DNA of 64,000 nucleotides. Origin: Trichobilharzia regenti (lineage: Eukaryota; Platyhelminthes; Trematoda; Strigeidida; Schistosomatidae). Location of the stretch: contig OX235264.1 in assembly GCA_944472135.2 (NCBI GenBank), positions 121,053,809-121,117,808 on the forward strand, read 5' to 3'. Under the pieces are notes generated by a model. It was not told where the DNA came from. It was given only the letters and a program-made list of their open reading frames with translations, and did no database searches. The translations under genes and the position numbers were made by a program. This document shows positions 50,063 to 62,157 of this stretch, one piece after another (the stretch's first letter is position 1; each line of letters opens with the position of its first letter).

Positions 50063-51957
50063 AGTGGAAATTGACGGCCAGTCCAGTCTTCAGTATAGAC
50101 ACATACGTATATCTCGACTCTAATACTCACGCAGCGAACGTTAACTAATTAACTGATTTCTATTCTCTATAATTTTCAATAAGTTCTGTTGGTAAAAATA
50201 ACACTGGAAATAATTATAATAGCATCCACACCTTTCAACATTTTACATACGTATATACTAATATGATAATACTTATTAATCATGCATGTTCAATTCTTAA
50301 AATTAGATTGTTATTAAAATACTTAAAATGATTAAAATATTTATACATCAAATGTTCCCTTGCTTTACCACGCTCGTTTCCCTTATAACACTCAATTATT
50401 GAGCATAGTGTATTATTTGATATACGAATTATAATACTGATTATACTCTTACCATATATGGTTTGATTTACTCTACGGCTCCCTGTAGACTAACTGCCAT
50501 TCTTCAGTTTACACACACTGCAGTATTGCTAGCCAAATGCCAAAATTTTGTTGGTTCTGTGTTAATATCTTTTTATAATATATCTAGACACGTTACTTTG
50601 CAATGTCAGATGTTTACTATATATTAGTACACTAAGTCCTGCCAACCGACCTCACCTTCAGTTCATACTACCTACATTGAACCCTAACTATAGTGTTCTG
50701 CTGAATCTTGCTCCACTATTCACAAAACCTATTCGTTTTACTCTTTAAGTTTTTAGCTTTTTATAAAGTAATCTGTTCATTAGGATGCATGCACACATAT
50801 ATAATATGTTCATAAAGATGTACGTGGAGACCTATTGGAAGCACTCATTAAGAAAGCTGGGGAGATGGAATATAGGGTACGAACATGTCTGGTACCAAGC
50901 AATATATTTCTGGTAGCCATAATAATCATAGACTCAGAGCCTAATATCAAGGAAGGAGGGAGGGTGACGCTAGCTGGTGGTCACTAAGGTGAATCACCCC
51001 ATTCTGTAGAAACAGCAACATGCAAATTGACGGCTCGAGATATTTCTGATTTTTATGAGGGCTTAGATCTTCATCTTGAAAAAGATAATAATGAACGCCT
51101 TGACAGATCATGCTTCTACCTCTAAATATAAACCATTCGCTCAGCCTATTGTTGAGATTCGACCAAGTGAGCTCCGCGCAGATTTATGGGGCATCTTATA
51201 AATTAACTTGCTATCCATTGTCGTATCTCCGAATACCACATCATAATGTCTTATCTCATTTATTTTCTAATAACGTCTTAACTTAATCCTCATTATATTT
51301 CATTAAACCTAACATTTTATAGCTCTTTATGAATTTGATTCGACTTATTCCTCTGCTAATCTCTGTAGGGTACGGTTGTGCATCAAACAGACATAAAAGC
51401 AAGAAATAAAAACAACTGGCTTGAAAATAATTGTATTAAAGCCAAAAGTGGATATCACAATAGTGCGAAATATATTGGTTTTATTATACATTGCAAATGA
51501 ATGTTGTCGGCCTAAGGATTAATTACTTACCCATTCTGTTTCATATATAAATGTATTTATTAACGATATATTGCACTTACTTAATTTATTACACTTCAAT
51601 GATTCACCTTAGCACTTTAACTTTTCTAAAACAGCTCTCAATCCCTTGTAAACTTTGTACTTACCTCAATTTTTGTTGGTTATCGTATGCCTACAACCAC
51701 GGGATGAAAACGAAACGAAGTCGATTTTCCCGCTCAACCTGGAGGACAACTGTACAATTCAATAACTATACGTCCTGGTTCAGACAATGAGTGTAATTAT
51801 ATATATATATATATCAAATATTCAACTGTTGAAACATTATTAACTTGTAGACAATTTAAGATTTGACATTATAGCATACTAGATCGTGCCTGTAAAAATG
51901 GCATGCACTTTCATGTAAATTTATGTATATATGAAAATAAAAATTATTACTATTACT
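50063..51957 (+). other. Family A 3' UTR (A4)
   Basis: Non-coding; the same as 31161-33058 apart from scattered changes. Confidence 0.7.
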
Positions 51958-51964
51958 ATTATAA

Positions 51965-52799
51965 GGAAAACCAGAAAATTTATGCACTCCCAACACACAT
52001 TATCGCAAGCCAGAACCTATAAAACTGTAATCGTCGGGGTGGACAAAACTGTCATAGAAAGGCGTGCATATAATTATCTCTCTAAGCCTAATTGTGAAAT
52101 AAGTAATAGGACATTGCACGCAGCCATTATTCCCAACCCTGTGAAAGATACAGTAGACCCACCGCATCACCCCTCTCAAAACACACAGAATTATCCCATC
52201 TGAGTGCAACACCAGCCGAAAGGCCACTAGACTGTAACCAAATAAATAATAAACCGTACCATCTATCACAGCAGAATCTAAAATTCCACTAAATAACCCC
52301 AGAAAAAAGTCAAAACCCCCGAAATTCGACATTGTCCTCTCCTAGCCATAACTTCATTGCTGAAGGTAAGGAAAATATGCCTCTAAATCATGCCAACAAA
52401 AACAGCGGCAGCTTAAATAAGCCCACACTTCCCACGGTCAATAGTATTAGCACTCACAACGTGCGAAATCGCACCACGGTACACACTAATATCCAATGTC
52501 ACAACAATGTCACCCTCAATAGCACAAGTGGTAATAGTCAGAACTCGGCTACCAACAACTCAGGGTCTTCAGAGTATGGCACACAAACAAATTTTCACCG
52601 GATATATGGTACAAGTCTGTTGGGAATTAACCCGCAGTGCAGTACACACGAAACCCACACAAGGACACAACTAGCATCAAACAATAGGTGGAATAATAAG
52701 CCATGGTCATCACAAGGATCCAATCATTTTTTATCCCCCGCGTCCCTGTCAGCCTTGAAAAAACAGCTGGTAGGGATGTTGACGCTTCTAAACCACTAG
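51965..52799 (+). pseudogene. LINE ORF1, family C (C3), frameshifted
   Basis: Duplicate of 33059-33895 with the same two frame breaks. The N/S/T-rich C terminus ends at 52799 and overlaps the start of ORF2 by about 97 bp. Confidence 0.75.
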
Positions 52800-53990
52800 A
52801 GCTGCCCCCCTCCTTGCATGAAAACAGGAACGGTCTAGTGCATCCGTATCCATTAAGCACACTTGACACTTGCACAAATATAGGTCAAATAAAGAACCCT
52901 ACCCACTTCTGTAACCTAACTAAAAATGAAAGTGTCTTAGCTTGTAGCAAATCCAGTACTCCAACTCCTAATTCTTCACCGGAAACAGCACACACCAACT
53001 CGATAGACATTGGTGAGCGTGATGCTGAAACTCCTCTAAACACAGGATCATCATGTCAAGCAGAAATACTGGGTGCTGAACCGTATCCGGGTCTGACTAA
53101 CGAACTTAAATACTTCAAATGCTACTTCAACTCTCATCTTTACCTAATCCTCATAAACGCTAGATCTGTTCTAAATAAACTGCCGATGCTCAGAGCACTC
53201 ACAGTAATATACAAACCCCCTGTAATTGTCATCACTGAATCTTGGTGTCATTCGAACATCCTGGATGAAGAAATAAGCTTAGATAACTACACACACTTTC
53301 GGTGTGACAGGGAAGGTGGTAAGGGAGGGGGTTGTCTCATGTAATTTCTGAATGCACTTACTGTATCACAGCTAGAAAGTAGTACACTTAACATGCCAGA
53401 GACTCTATGGGTTAATGTACACTTAAATAACGTAACAGCATTAATTGGATGCACCTACAGAGCACTTGGCACCTTTAGTAATTACGAGACCCAACTTATC
53501 AATACTCTGGAGCAATTATCCGACTTACAATACGACCATAAGATCCTATGTGGGGACTTTAACATACCTGAAATCAACTGGGATATACCCACAGGCCCAA
53601 CTAAATTTGATAAGTTCTTAGACACACTGGATATACTTGGCTGGAAACAAACTGTCACTACTCCCACAAGAGGTAATAACGTACTAGACTTAATCTTCTG
53701 CCACAATATAAGCCCCTTACGCTAACAATAACCAAATTATAAGAACCCTCAAAAGTTCAAAGGCTTTCGGTACCGACGGTATATCATCTTATTTCTATAA
53801 ATATGGTGGCCTTGACATTCCTCTACCGCTTCTTAAAATATTCACAATGTCCCTGGAGACTCAGACTTACTTTGATATATGGAAAACAACATTTAATATG
53901 CCTAAACACAAATCTGGCCCGAAAACTGAAGTCAGTAACTACTGGCCGATCAATATCACACCTATAGCATCTGGAATTATGGAGATTATG
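52703..53990 (+). pseudogene. LINE ORF2, family C: endonuclease, then internally deleted RT
   Basis: Endonuclease motifs in order: LILINARSVLNKLPMLRAL, VIVITESWCHSNIL, FRCDREGGKGGG, then an in-frame TAA at 53342-53344, then ILCGDFNIPEINWDIPTGP and NNVLDLIFCHN. At about 53720 the end of the endonuclease and the linker are deleted and the N-terminal RT follows (SSKAFGTDGISSY, WPINITPIASGIMEI), ending in a TGA/TAA region near 53995. The RT palm is absent. In full form it would nick DNA and prime reverse transcription. Confidence 0.75.
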
Positions 53991-54189
53991 ATATAACGAA
54001 AACATGCTGAAAGCTGCATCTCAGAACAAGTTGACTCATTTGATGGCAATGATCTACTCCTGCGTGGCTTATTCGACATATTGAATGGAATGGTCCGCAG
54101 TTATTCTGGTACTAGATCGAAAAGAATAAAAAATTCACCGGTTGCTGAATCAAAAGTACTTCTCTCCATGTTTAACTGTATTCTAACTG
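53991..54189 (+). other. Unassigned LINE-like stretch
   Basis: About 200 bp between the family-C RT remnant and family-B 3' UTR. No recognisable motif. Confidence 0.35.
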
Positions 54190-54885
54190 CTATGATTAGT
54201 TCCAAACCGTCTACCTCATAACCACTCAAATTCCATAAACTATCCAATTCTACCATTTGAAGACGCTGGCGAACATGCTGTAAATGAGTATTCATGATCT
54301 GAAATGAAGAAGCAACTGGTTTTCAAACAGTTTTCAACATTTTACTGAACTTACGAATACAGTCCGCCATGCAGACACAAATGGAGAAAATGGAGAATTC
54401 TGGAATCGACCTAGGCACCATTTGATGCAGTAATACAACCCAAAATGACCTTATATAGTTTTCGCCTCCACGATCAAATTTCTTTCCTGTTATGAAACTA
54501 CGATAAGACTGCTGAAAAATGGAATAAATATATCACTGATCTCAACATAATACATCAATAATCTTTAAGCCAAGGATGTTGTTCACAACAAAGCTATGTA
54601 AGAGAATTGACTTCAAGCTTTATTTTTCCCAGATATCTGTATTACATTCATCTGATGTCTGGGTTTTTTGTTAATCCGAAGACAATATCTCTATATCTCT
54701 TTATGTGCTACACAAACAGACTATATAGCAGACTTCTCCGACTGACTCTAATGTCAGAAAGAACAACAAAACTGTAATTTAGTCACACATCGAATTATGT
54801 GTAATTTATATAACAACTTATCCATGCCTGTACAATAAGTATGTTCCTGCATAAACAGGAAGGAATATATTATTATTATTAAAAC
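54190..54885 (+). repeat. LINE family B 3' UTR (B3)
   Basis: Starts at about CCTCATAACCACTCAAAT and ends with TTCCTG...CAGGAA and an ATT tail. Contains the CCCAGATATC hairpin near 54629. Confidence 0.75.
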
Positions 54886-54889
54886 AATA

Positions 54890-55065
54890 TTTATGCATGC
54901 CTATACAATTGGTGTACCCTACATAGCTAGGGAAATAATGTACATTATCATATTATCTTTACTAAATATGCTTATTAATATTATGTGCAACTTATCGAAT
55001 TGATGATGCTTGTAAACTGGCGTCCCTCATGTAAAAAATAAGAATATATATTATTATTATTATTA
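54890..55065 (+). repeat. LINE family H-type tail
   Basis: Ends GATGCTTGTAAACTGGCGTC, TCATGTAAAAAATAAG, GAATATATATT and an (ATT)n run, on the plus strand, as in the tail at 45425-45470. Confidence 0.6.
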
Positions 55066-56365
55066 GAGACTAGTTAAAGATAACTTAATCAAACATATGC
55101 CTAGCCGCAATATTATAAGTCCGAACCAACATGGATTCCTGAAATCCAGATCATGTTTAACATGTCACCTAGACTTCTTCAATTTTGTAACCAGCAGTCG
55201 TGACAGACGGCAACTAGTACTTGTCATCTACTTTGATATTTCTAAAGCATTTGACCGTGTTGACCATTTACTGCTAACAAATAAGCTGAACTGATTAGGA
55301 ATACGTGACCCGTTATTAGGATGGCTTAAATCATTCCTTAACAATAGGTCCCAAATAGTTAAACTCGGGTCTATAACCTCCAAACCTAGCCCTATCACTT
55401 CTGGTGTTGTACAAGGTAGTGTCATTGGACCCCTCCTATTTACGCAATACATCAATGACATATGCGCTTGCTTCACGCACAGGAAACCATTCATCTTTGC
55501 AGATGACCTAAAGGTAGCTTATACATTCCAACGTGATGACTTAGGGTACTTCGAGAATGTAGTGCAAAAGGAATTAGATAAAATGACTCCTTGGTCGTCC
55601 CTATGGAACCTCCAATTTAATCTGAACAAATGTGGCTGAGTAGGCCTCGGACCACCCTCACCTGACCTGAAATTAACGCTCCAATCTGCTAACTTAACCA
55701 GACCCCGAGGTGTCGTTGACCTAGGCCTGAGGTTCTCTAGTGACTTGACATTCTCTGAACAGGTAGCATCACAGACTACGAAATCGAGGATGCTCTTAGG
55801 ATTCATACTCAATAGCTTTCACGACAATGAAGCCAAGCTAATTCTGTACAAAACATGTGTCAGACCACTACTAGAATACTGTCCATTTATTATAAGCAGC
55901 ACTCGCACACGTGACAAGCTAATGATGGAAAGCATCCAACGATATTTTACCTCAAAACTACTTGGCTACGATTGTATGAAAGACTACATCTCACGCTGCA
56001 TGATCCTAAAACTTGACCCACTTTGGACAAGGAGACTTATTATAAACCTAATATTCTTCTTTAAGGTCCTTCACGAAATATCATTCTCAGGTAACAGGGA
56101 CATACAATTCGCACAGGAAGGTTCTTACGATCTGCGTAACCAAACTTGCACGGTGACAACTCATTCCTTTAAGTCAACACTCCGTGAAAACTTCTTCACA
56201 GTCATGTATTCTATAATATGGAATAGCCTGCCTATAGATGTCATAACTCACTCTTCGGTTGCAAGCTTCAAACGCTCTCTGTACAGACTGTTTCACTCTA
56301 CTGATTATATTAATAAATTATTTACTCCTAGAACGAATCATCTATTAGTCTACTACAGCACCTAA
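55066..56365 (+). pseudogene. LINE reverse transcriptase, family B, two nonsense codons
   Basis: One frame covers QHGFLKSRSCLTCHLDFF, YFDISKAFDRVDHLL, SGVVQGSVIGP, FADDLKVAY, QFNLNKCG, LEYCPFIISS, MESIQRYFTSKLLGYD, YDLRNQTC and IWNSLPIDV to a stop at 56363-56365. Only TGA at 55292-55294 and TGA at 55637-55639 break it; no frameshift. The catalytic FADD aspartates are retained. The copy is 5'-truncated and begins right after the (ATT)n tail of another LINE. Confidence 0.82.
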
Positions 56366-57044
56366 AGGACGCACTTCAACACCCTTAGCAATCTAAAAAC
56401 TATAAATAAACTAGCAGCATGAATACATGAAGACTTAGCACTGACATACAGGAACATTTCACTCCTAGAAATAGGACCTGTCACTCTATTGTAACCTTCA
56501 AACACTTGCTGTATAAACTGTTTCATCCCAATGACTATCCCTACCAGAACCCATGAATTATTTCTCAAATGCATCAGTTGTTAGAACACTAAAACGCTCA
56601 TACTCATTAATATATGTTTTGACACTAAATAAACTCTAAGACTTAGCATAAATACGTGAAAACACAACTACAATATAGGTAAAAGTTTACTATGGTATAA
56701 TATGCAATCGACATAAACATTTATATATGCATATAACATTGATGTATTTTTCATGTTGACATACTTTCTATTTCTGGTATTCTACTGCTGTGCATACTCT
56801 TCTATTTATCTCCTGGTCGAGAACGAACAACCCTGCATCTAAACCGAAATGAAGCTGAATTCCAGACCGTTTAACTCATAACCACTCAAATCCCATGAAA
56901 GATCCAATTCTACCATTTGAAGACGCTGGCGAACATGCTGTAAATGAGTATTCATGATCTGAATTGAAGAAGCAACTGGTTTACAAACAGTTTTCAACAT
57001 TTTACTGAACTTAAGTGTACGGTCCGCCATGCAGACACAAATGA
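55066..57044 (+). mobile_element. CR1-like LINE, family B, copy with RT (B4)
   Basis: RT from mid-domain to C terminus, then about 680 bp of 3' UTR, cut at 57044 where LINE G begins, before the conserved hairpins. Confidence 0.8.
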
Positions 57045-58660
57045 TGCAAATGCACCCGACCCTAAATTTCCAAATTGCCTGCAAAATTAATCACGAATTA
57101 GGAGAAATACACTTTAATATACAAAATATAGACTCAGCAATTAAGACATTGAGGTCAAATGGCAGTACTTGAACAGACGACATACCATCTGTCATATACA
57201 AAAATGGTAGCACGGAAATGGTAGTCATTTTACTTAGAATATTTACTCTGTCACTGGAAACTGGAACTTACCCTGATGTGTGGAAAACCACATACATATT
57301 ACCTTAGCACAAAACAGTGGCCAAAACCGGTGCATGCAACCATAGACCTATTAATATAACACCGGTAATATCATGAATAATTGAGAAAGTGGTTAAAGAC
57401 CAAGTGTCAGACAAATTACTGGAACATGAACTTATCACTCCATCACAACACGGATTCCTCAAAAAGAGATCATGTGTGACCGGCCACATAAACTTTTTCA
57501 ATGAAGTTACACGAAGCAGGGACAACAGAGAACTAGTAATTGTGCTATATTTCGATATAACAAAAGCTTTCGACAGAGTCCCCTATAATCTGCTAGTCAG
57601 CAGGTTATGCTCACTAGGGATATGTGACCCTCTCCTGAGCTGGATAAAATCATTTCTCTGTGACGGGAATCAGATAACAAAAGTTGGCTTGATAACCTCA
57701 AGGCCTAAACCAGCAAGTAGTGGTGTAATTCAGGGAAGTGTATTAGGCCCACTCCTATTCATAATATATATAAACAGTATCTGTGAATGCTTTAGTGTTG
57801 GTAAACCAATACTATATGCAGATGACTTAAAAGTGACCTATAAATGCAAGAACACAGATCTCGGAATAACAGTAAACGCCATACAGCAAGAATTAGAAAA
57901 AATGGATAGATGGTGTGACATCTGGCAACTCCAGTTTAATGTCGACAAATGTGGCTGGCTCTGCATAGGTTGCAACAATTTAGAACTTGACCTGACAATT
58001 CAAGGCCATGCACTTTTACGACTGCAATATGTATTGGACCTAAGACTGAAATACTCATCTGACTTACCATTTTCTGGACATATCTCCAAACAAGTGTCAA
58101 AGTCACGCGGACTTATCGGCTTCCTTCTCAGGAACTTCTACAGAAATGAGTCCAGAATTCTGTTGTACAAGGTTTGTGTGCGTCCTTTATTTGATTACTG
58201 TTCATTCATGTATAACTGTGTACGCACAGAGGACAAATCGGAAGTCGAGGGAGTGCAGAGGTACTTCACGTCAAAATTACTCGGAACCGAAAATGGTGCG
58301 AACTAGTCCACTAGATGTGACACCCTAGGATTAGAAACACTATGGCTAAGACTCCTGAAACTAAACTTGACACTTTACTATAAGCTTCTAAACCACTTAG
58401 TTTTTACCTCTACTAATGGCACTCGATTTTCAGATGACAATGACTACAAATTAAGACACACTAAGGGTACAGTAGCTATCGAACAATGTAAAACAGTCAC
58501 CAGGCAAAAGTTTTACTTGATTAGGTATGCACAGATATGGAATAAACTACCAATGGAAATGCGTCAAGCAGGTACATTGGCCTCATTCAAAAAAGTGCTT
58601 AACGACAAACTACAAGAGTTTGCAAACGATAGTAGTCCTAGTTTCTATCTGAGAGCTTAA
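57045..58660 (+). pseudogene. LINE reverse transcriptase, family G, several stops
   Basis: Motifs: RPINITPVIS, SQHGFLKKRSCVTGH, YFDITKAFDRVPYNLL, SSGVIQGSVLGPLLF, YADDLKVTY, QFNVDKCGWLCIG, GVQRYFTSKLLG, IWNKLPMEM. Stops or frame breaks occur near 57168 (TGA), 57305 (TAG), 57376 (TGA) and 58305 (TAG). Between 57389 and 58306 the frame is open for 305 codons with the YADD aspartates intact. Closest here to family H (46363-48905) in motif wording (INSICECF versus INSICKCF). Confidence 0.82.
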
Positions 58661-59355
58661 ATACCACACCTGTTGCTTTTTGCCTATATTTATAATTTTA
58701 GATAAAACATTGACGATTAAGATACTTACCCTCAAACAGACAAAAAATGTCGTTCATAAAACTTCTACCCAACACAATAAGTGGAATAAAATGGACATAA
58801 ACCGACAACATGTAAAAGATATAACTCACCACAACATCACACGGACAGATGTACGCTCGTCGAGCATCGTATGTGCCTCACCAACTTCAACCCAACTTTC
58901 CTAAGATAATGTAATGAACTTATATCCGTAATGTTGCTGAGCAGTTAATATATACAACTCCTGTCGGAACAACTGAAATTCAAAAACCTCCCTCACGAGA
59001 AGAAAATACCCACAAGCAGTAGAAATCCATTAATTAATGCGTCTAAAGCCTATGTATTTTACTCCCAACAATGACATTGCGGATCAAATGACATGATCAT
59101 ATGACTGATTTCAAAATAACACATCAATGAACTATAATTCAAGGATTCTGTAAACAACAAAATTATGTATGGAAACTGACTTCAAGCTTTATTTTTTCCC
59201 AGGCACTTATAATCCATCCACTAAAGACCTGGCTTTTTCTTGATAATGCGAAGACAATACTTCTGTATTTCCTGATGTGTTGCACTCACTGACAATCTAG
59301 CAGATTTTTCCAACCATGCACATAAATGATTGTACATGAATGGAAATGATGATTT
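58661..59355 (+). other. Family G 3' UTR
   Basis: No gene. Carries CTTCAAGCTTTATTTTTTCCC, a weaker CCAGG...CCTGG stem and TTGATAATGCGAAG, the same order as in families B and H. Confidence 0.6.
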
Positions 59356-59498
59356 ATACTATTGTGATTAACATTCATCAAGTGTATGTATAATCTCCAG
59401 CGTACATGATAAACATATTTTGCTATCGATTGTAAAACATGACTGAATAATGGTTTACAGTTTACAATTTATTTACGATAGTAGGCTATATGCCTGTG

Positions 59499-60425
59499 TT
59501 AATCCTTTCGATTTATTGCACACAGGAGGTCCAATCTCGCCTTGAATGAATCAACGGATGGCGCTGATACGACGTGTTCCGGTAGGGAGTTCCAATGGTT
59601 CACAATTCGATGCGAAAAACGGATCTCCAGACGCAGACGATTCGACCGTGGTTTTTGAACCTTGAGGTGATGTCCTCGCAATTGGTTGGTGCTAGAAGGA
59701 AGAAATAATTTAGATAAATTAGCTCCAAAATCATTTCTTAGGATGCGGTATGCTAGTATTAGGTCACCCCTAAGTCGTCTGTATGACAGTGGAAATAAAC
59801 CCAGTCGACTTAACCTCTCCTCATATGACAGGGTTGAGAAACCCTTTATTAGCTTAGTTCCTACTCTTTGCACCCTTTCTAATAAGTCTATTTCGTATTT
59901 GAAACACGGGCTCGCTGCCTGGATCCCATATTCCAAATGAGGTCTGATATAAGTCGGATATAATATACGAAATACATCAGCGTCAAAGTTCGCAAAAGTC
60001 TTGCGTATGGCTCATAACATTCTAAAACCCATTGTGGCTGCAGTTCTACAGTTTTTTGCTGTTTTCAAGTCATGCTGCACAACCACTACCAAGTCCTTGT
60101 ACTCAGTGACCACTGGGAGAGTAATGCCATTCATTGAGTAATTGTGCACGTGACTATGAGACACATGCATAACTACACTCTCGCTTAAGTTAATCTCCAA
60201 GGACCAGTGCTTACACCAATCACTTAACAAGTTTAAATCTTCCTGCAAAGCAAGTTGATCACTGTCATCGTGCAAAGCCCTCCATATCTTGATGTCATCA
60301 GCAAACAGTAAGCAGGGTGACTTAACTACCGATGGAATCCCATTAACATAAATCGGGAAAAGAAGTGGGCTTAGAATTGTACCCTGAGGAACGCCACTCT
60401 TAACCGATTCCCATGTTGACTGAAT
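59499..60425 (-). pseudogene. Reverse transcriptase of a different LINE clade, one TGA
   Basis: On the minus strand: SGVPQGTILSPLLFPIYVNG, LLFADDIKIW, WSLEINLSES, then TGA at 60014-60012, then YIRPHLEYGIQAASP, LLERVQRVGTKLIKGF, YEERLSRLGLFPLSYRRLRG, HWNSLPEHV and a stop at 59499. The wording (GVPQGTILSP, ADDIKIW, RRLRGDLI) differs from families A-H and resembles other Jockey/CR1-superfamily RTs. 5'-truncated near 60430, where an H-type tail begins. The catalytic ADD is intact. Confidence 0.78.
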
Positions 60426-60430
60426 AATAT

Positions 60431-60517
60431 GGTTCTATTTCTGTAAAAATTTGATGATGCCTGTAAACTGGCTTCCCTCATGTACTGTACTATAAGAATA
60501 AATCTATTTATTTATGT
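60431..60517 (+). repeat. LINE family H-type tail
   Basis: TTGATGATGCCTGTAAACTGGC...CCTCATGTACTGTAC and an AAT-rich tail, the terminal part only. Confidence 0.6.
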
Positions 60518-60950
60518 ATCTAGTTTTCGCCTCCACGATCAAATTTCTTTCCTGTTATGAAACTACGATAAGACTGCTGAAAAATGGAATAAATATATCA
60601 CTGATCTCAACATAATACATCAATAATCTTTAAGCCAAGGATGTTGTTCACAACAAAGCTATGTAAGAGAATTGACTTCAAGCTTTATTTTTCCCAGATA
60701 TCTGTATTACATTCATCTGATGTCTGGGTTTTTTGTTAATCCGAAGACAATATCTCTATATCTCTTTATGTGCTACACAAACAGACTATATAGCAGACTT
60801 CTCCGACTGACTCTAATGTCAGAAAGAACAACCAAACTGTAAGTCCATTATACATCAAATTATGTGTAATTTATATAACAACTTATCCATGCCTGTACAA
60901 TAGGTATGTTCCTGCATAAACAGGGATAAATATATATTATTATTACATTA
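60518..60950 (+). repeat. LINE family B 3' UTR (B5)
   Basis: Begins TATCTAGTTTTCGCCTCC and runs to the terminal hairpins and ATT tail. Near-identical to 54465-54885. Confidence 0.8.
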
Positions 60951-61149
60951 ACACTTCAACGGTTGGGTACCTCTAGGTAGGAATGGGAAATCTTATGCGT
61001 TCTCTATGCTTCAGAACTCGGAAAAATTGCTCTATAGATATGGTCGACATAGAACCGGTAAACCATCACACAATTCTTTTAATTGATGGATATCCTGGAC
61101 AGAAACATCGGGAGACCATTAACAGCTGAATCACAGCGCCAAAGAAGAC

Positions 61150-61509
61150 ACTGCTCATGACTTTGGAGTACACAGGTGACGCTGTAGCTGAAGTCATTAA
61201 AAGTCGTTTATCCCAACCATTTGAACACTGTTTTATGCACCTCAGCTACATTTAGTATTTACCAGTCGAAATATGATTCGACAGCGCGTTAAGGATAAAT
61301 TACCACTTATGTCCACCCCTATGTGTATACACTCATTCACATGGTCGTGTAGAGCTGATTACATTGGGCGTTGTAAGCATGTTCTCCGTAAACGCGTAGC
61401 TGAACACTATCCGGTTTGGTTAATGAAAGAGGAGCATAAAACAACGAGGTCTTCCATTTGTGAACACCTTCTGGAGTCAGGCCATTCAGATTCAAGTGTT
61501 GGTTTGTAG
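61150..61509 (+). pseudogene. Penelope-like element C terminus with GIY-YIG nuclease
   Basis: The linker part (EVIKSRLSQPFEHCF...LHLSYI) ends in TAG, then a frame change leads to residues CIHSFTWSCRADYIGRC, LRKRVAEHYPVWL and SSICEHLLESGHS. This is the Penelope GIY-YIG endonuclease pattern (a C-x-Y-I-G-R core, R-x-x-E-H-x-P, and a final E-x-x-H). RT is missing upstream. It is followed directly by a SINE. Confidence 0.7.
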
Positions 61510-61514
61510 GGATT

Positions 61515-61702
61515 TGATTGGTTTCAGGATTTCATCATGAGCTGACATTAGTTAGAGGAACATTTGAAAACCTGGGAGTACTGGACAGCTGTTTTGTCCT
61601 CGTTTAGGACTCTTCAGAAGTACGCACACACCATGATTCGAACCCAGGACCTTCCGGTTACAAGGCAAGCTCATATATCATTAAGCCACTGAGACCCAAT
61701 CC
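61515..61702 (-). mobile_element. tRNA-headed SINE (Sm-alpha-like) with hammerhead region
   Basis: On the minus strand a polymerase III box A-like TGGCTTAATGA (61688-61678) and box B GGTTCGAATC (61644-61635) form a tRNA-like head, followed by a hammerhead-like core and CTCATGATGAAATCC. This order is what I recall for schistosome Sm-alpha SINEs. It lies just behind the Penelope nuclease remnant. Confidence 0.7.
61571..61620 (-). ncRNA. Degenerate hammerhead ribozyme
   Basis: Minus strand: CTGAAGA fits the CUGANGA core; stem II is a perfect GTCCT-AAACG-AGGAC; then AAAAC stands where GAAAC is expected, so the conserved G of GAAA is A. Such a change should strongly reduce or abolish self-cleavage. 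A GTCC lies downstream in the place of a stem I/III strand. Confidence 0.55.
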
Positions 61703-61794
61703 AGTAGTCCTTGAATTCTAACTTCTGCCGACTCGCGACATACCGCGACCGGTAGACAATGTCTTCGGCGGGTATTTGTCCTCACCCTACTGGT

Positions 61795-61915
61795 CACGGC
61801 GAGCTCGTGGCTTAATGGTATACGAGCTCACCTTTTAACCGGAATGTCCTGTCCAGTACTCTCAGGTTTTCCAATGGTTCTCTGACTAATGTCAACTCAT
61901 GATGAAATCCTAAAA
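61795..61915 (+). mobile_element. Second SINE copy, internally deleted
   Basis: TGGCTTAATGG box A at 61808-61818, then GGAATGTCC joined directly to GTCCAGTACTCTCAGG, and the same CTCATGATGAAATCC end. Box B and the hammerhead core are missing, apparently by deletion between two GTCC motifs. Opposite in orientation to the first SINE, 90 bp apart. Confidence 0.6.
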
Positions 61916-62157
61916 TCCAGATTAGTTTACCAAAATAATAAAAGAAGTCTAGAGAATAGTTTAGCTGTAACACTTCCTACATGTAATTACACACAACACA
62001 TCCATACATTAAGATGGGATAGGATGACAGCTGTAAAATCTCATGTAATCTGGTGGAGGGAGGGAGAAATTGACAAAGGAACCTTTGTTTGTCGAATCAA
62101 ATGCAAATACTCAAGTTTCGAAGTCGTATGATTATAATTGGTGCTATGATTATGAAC
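61916..62157. other. No gene recognised
   Basis: About 240 bp. A chance frame of 80 codons crosses from the SINE; no motif is seen. Confidence 0.4.

Larger units (their letters stand above)
49258..51957 (+). mobile_element. CR1-like LINE, family A, 5'-truncated copy (A4)
   Basis: Begins in RT at GGATATGAGCGTCGAAAGC and ends in an ATT-type tail near 51957. Differs from A2 by a few bases and by one longer TA run near 51800. Confidence 0.85.
57045..59355 (+). mobile_element. CR1-like LINE, family G
   Basis: RT region (57045-58660) and a 3' UTR with the CCAGG...CCTGG counterpart of the family-B hairpin near 59199-59232. 5'-truncated at the joint with family B. Confidence 0.78.

Noticed and set aside
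61801..61860. A genuine tRNA gene
   Set aside because: Only box A of the SINE head is present; no cloverleaf or box B.
61889..62131. 80-codon frame after the SINE
   Set aside because: Starts inside SINE sequence and shows no recognisable domain.
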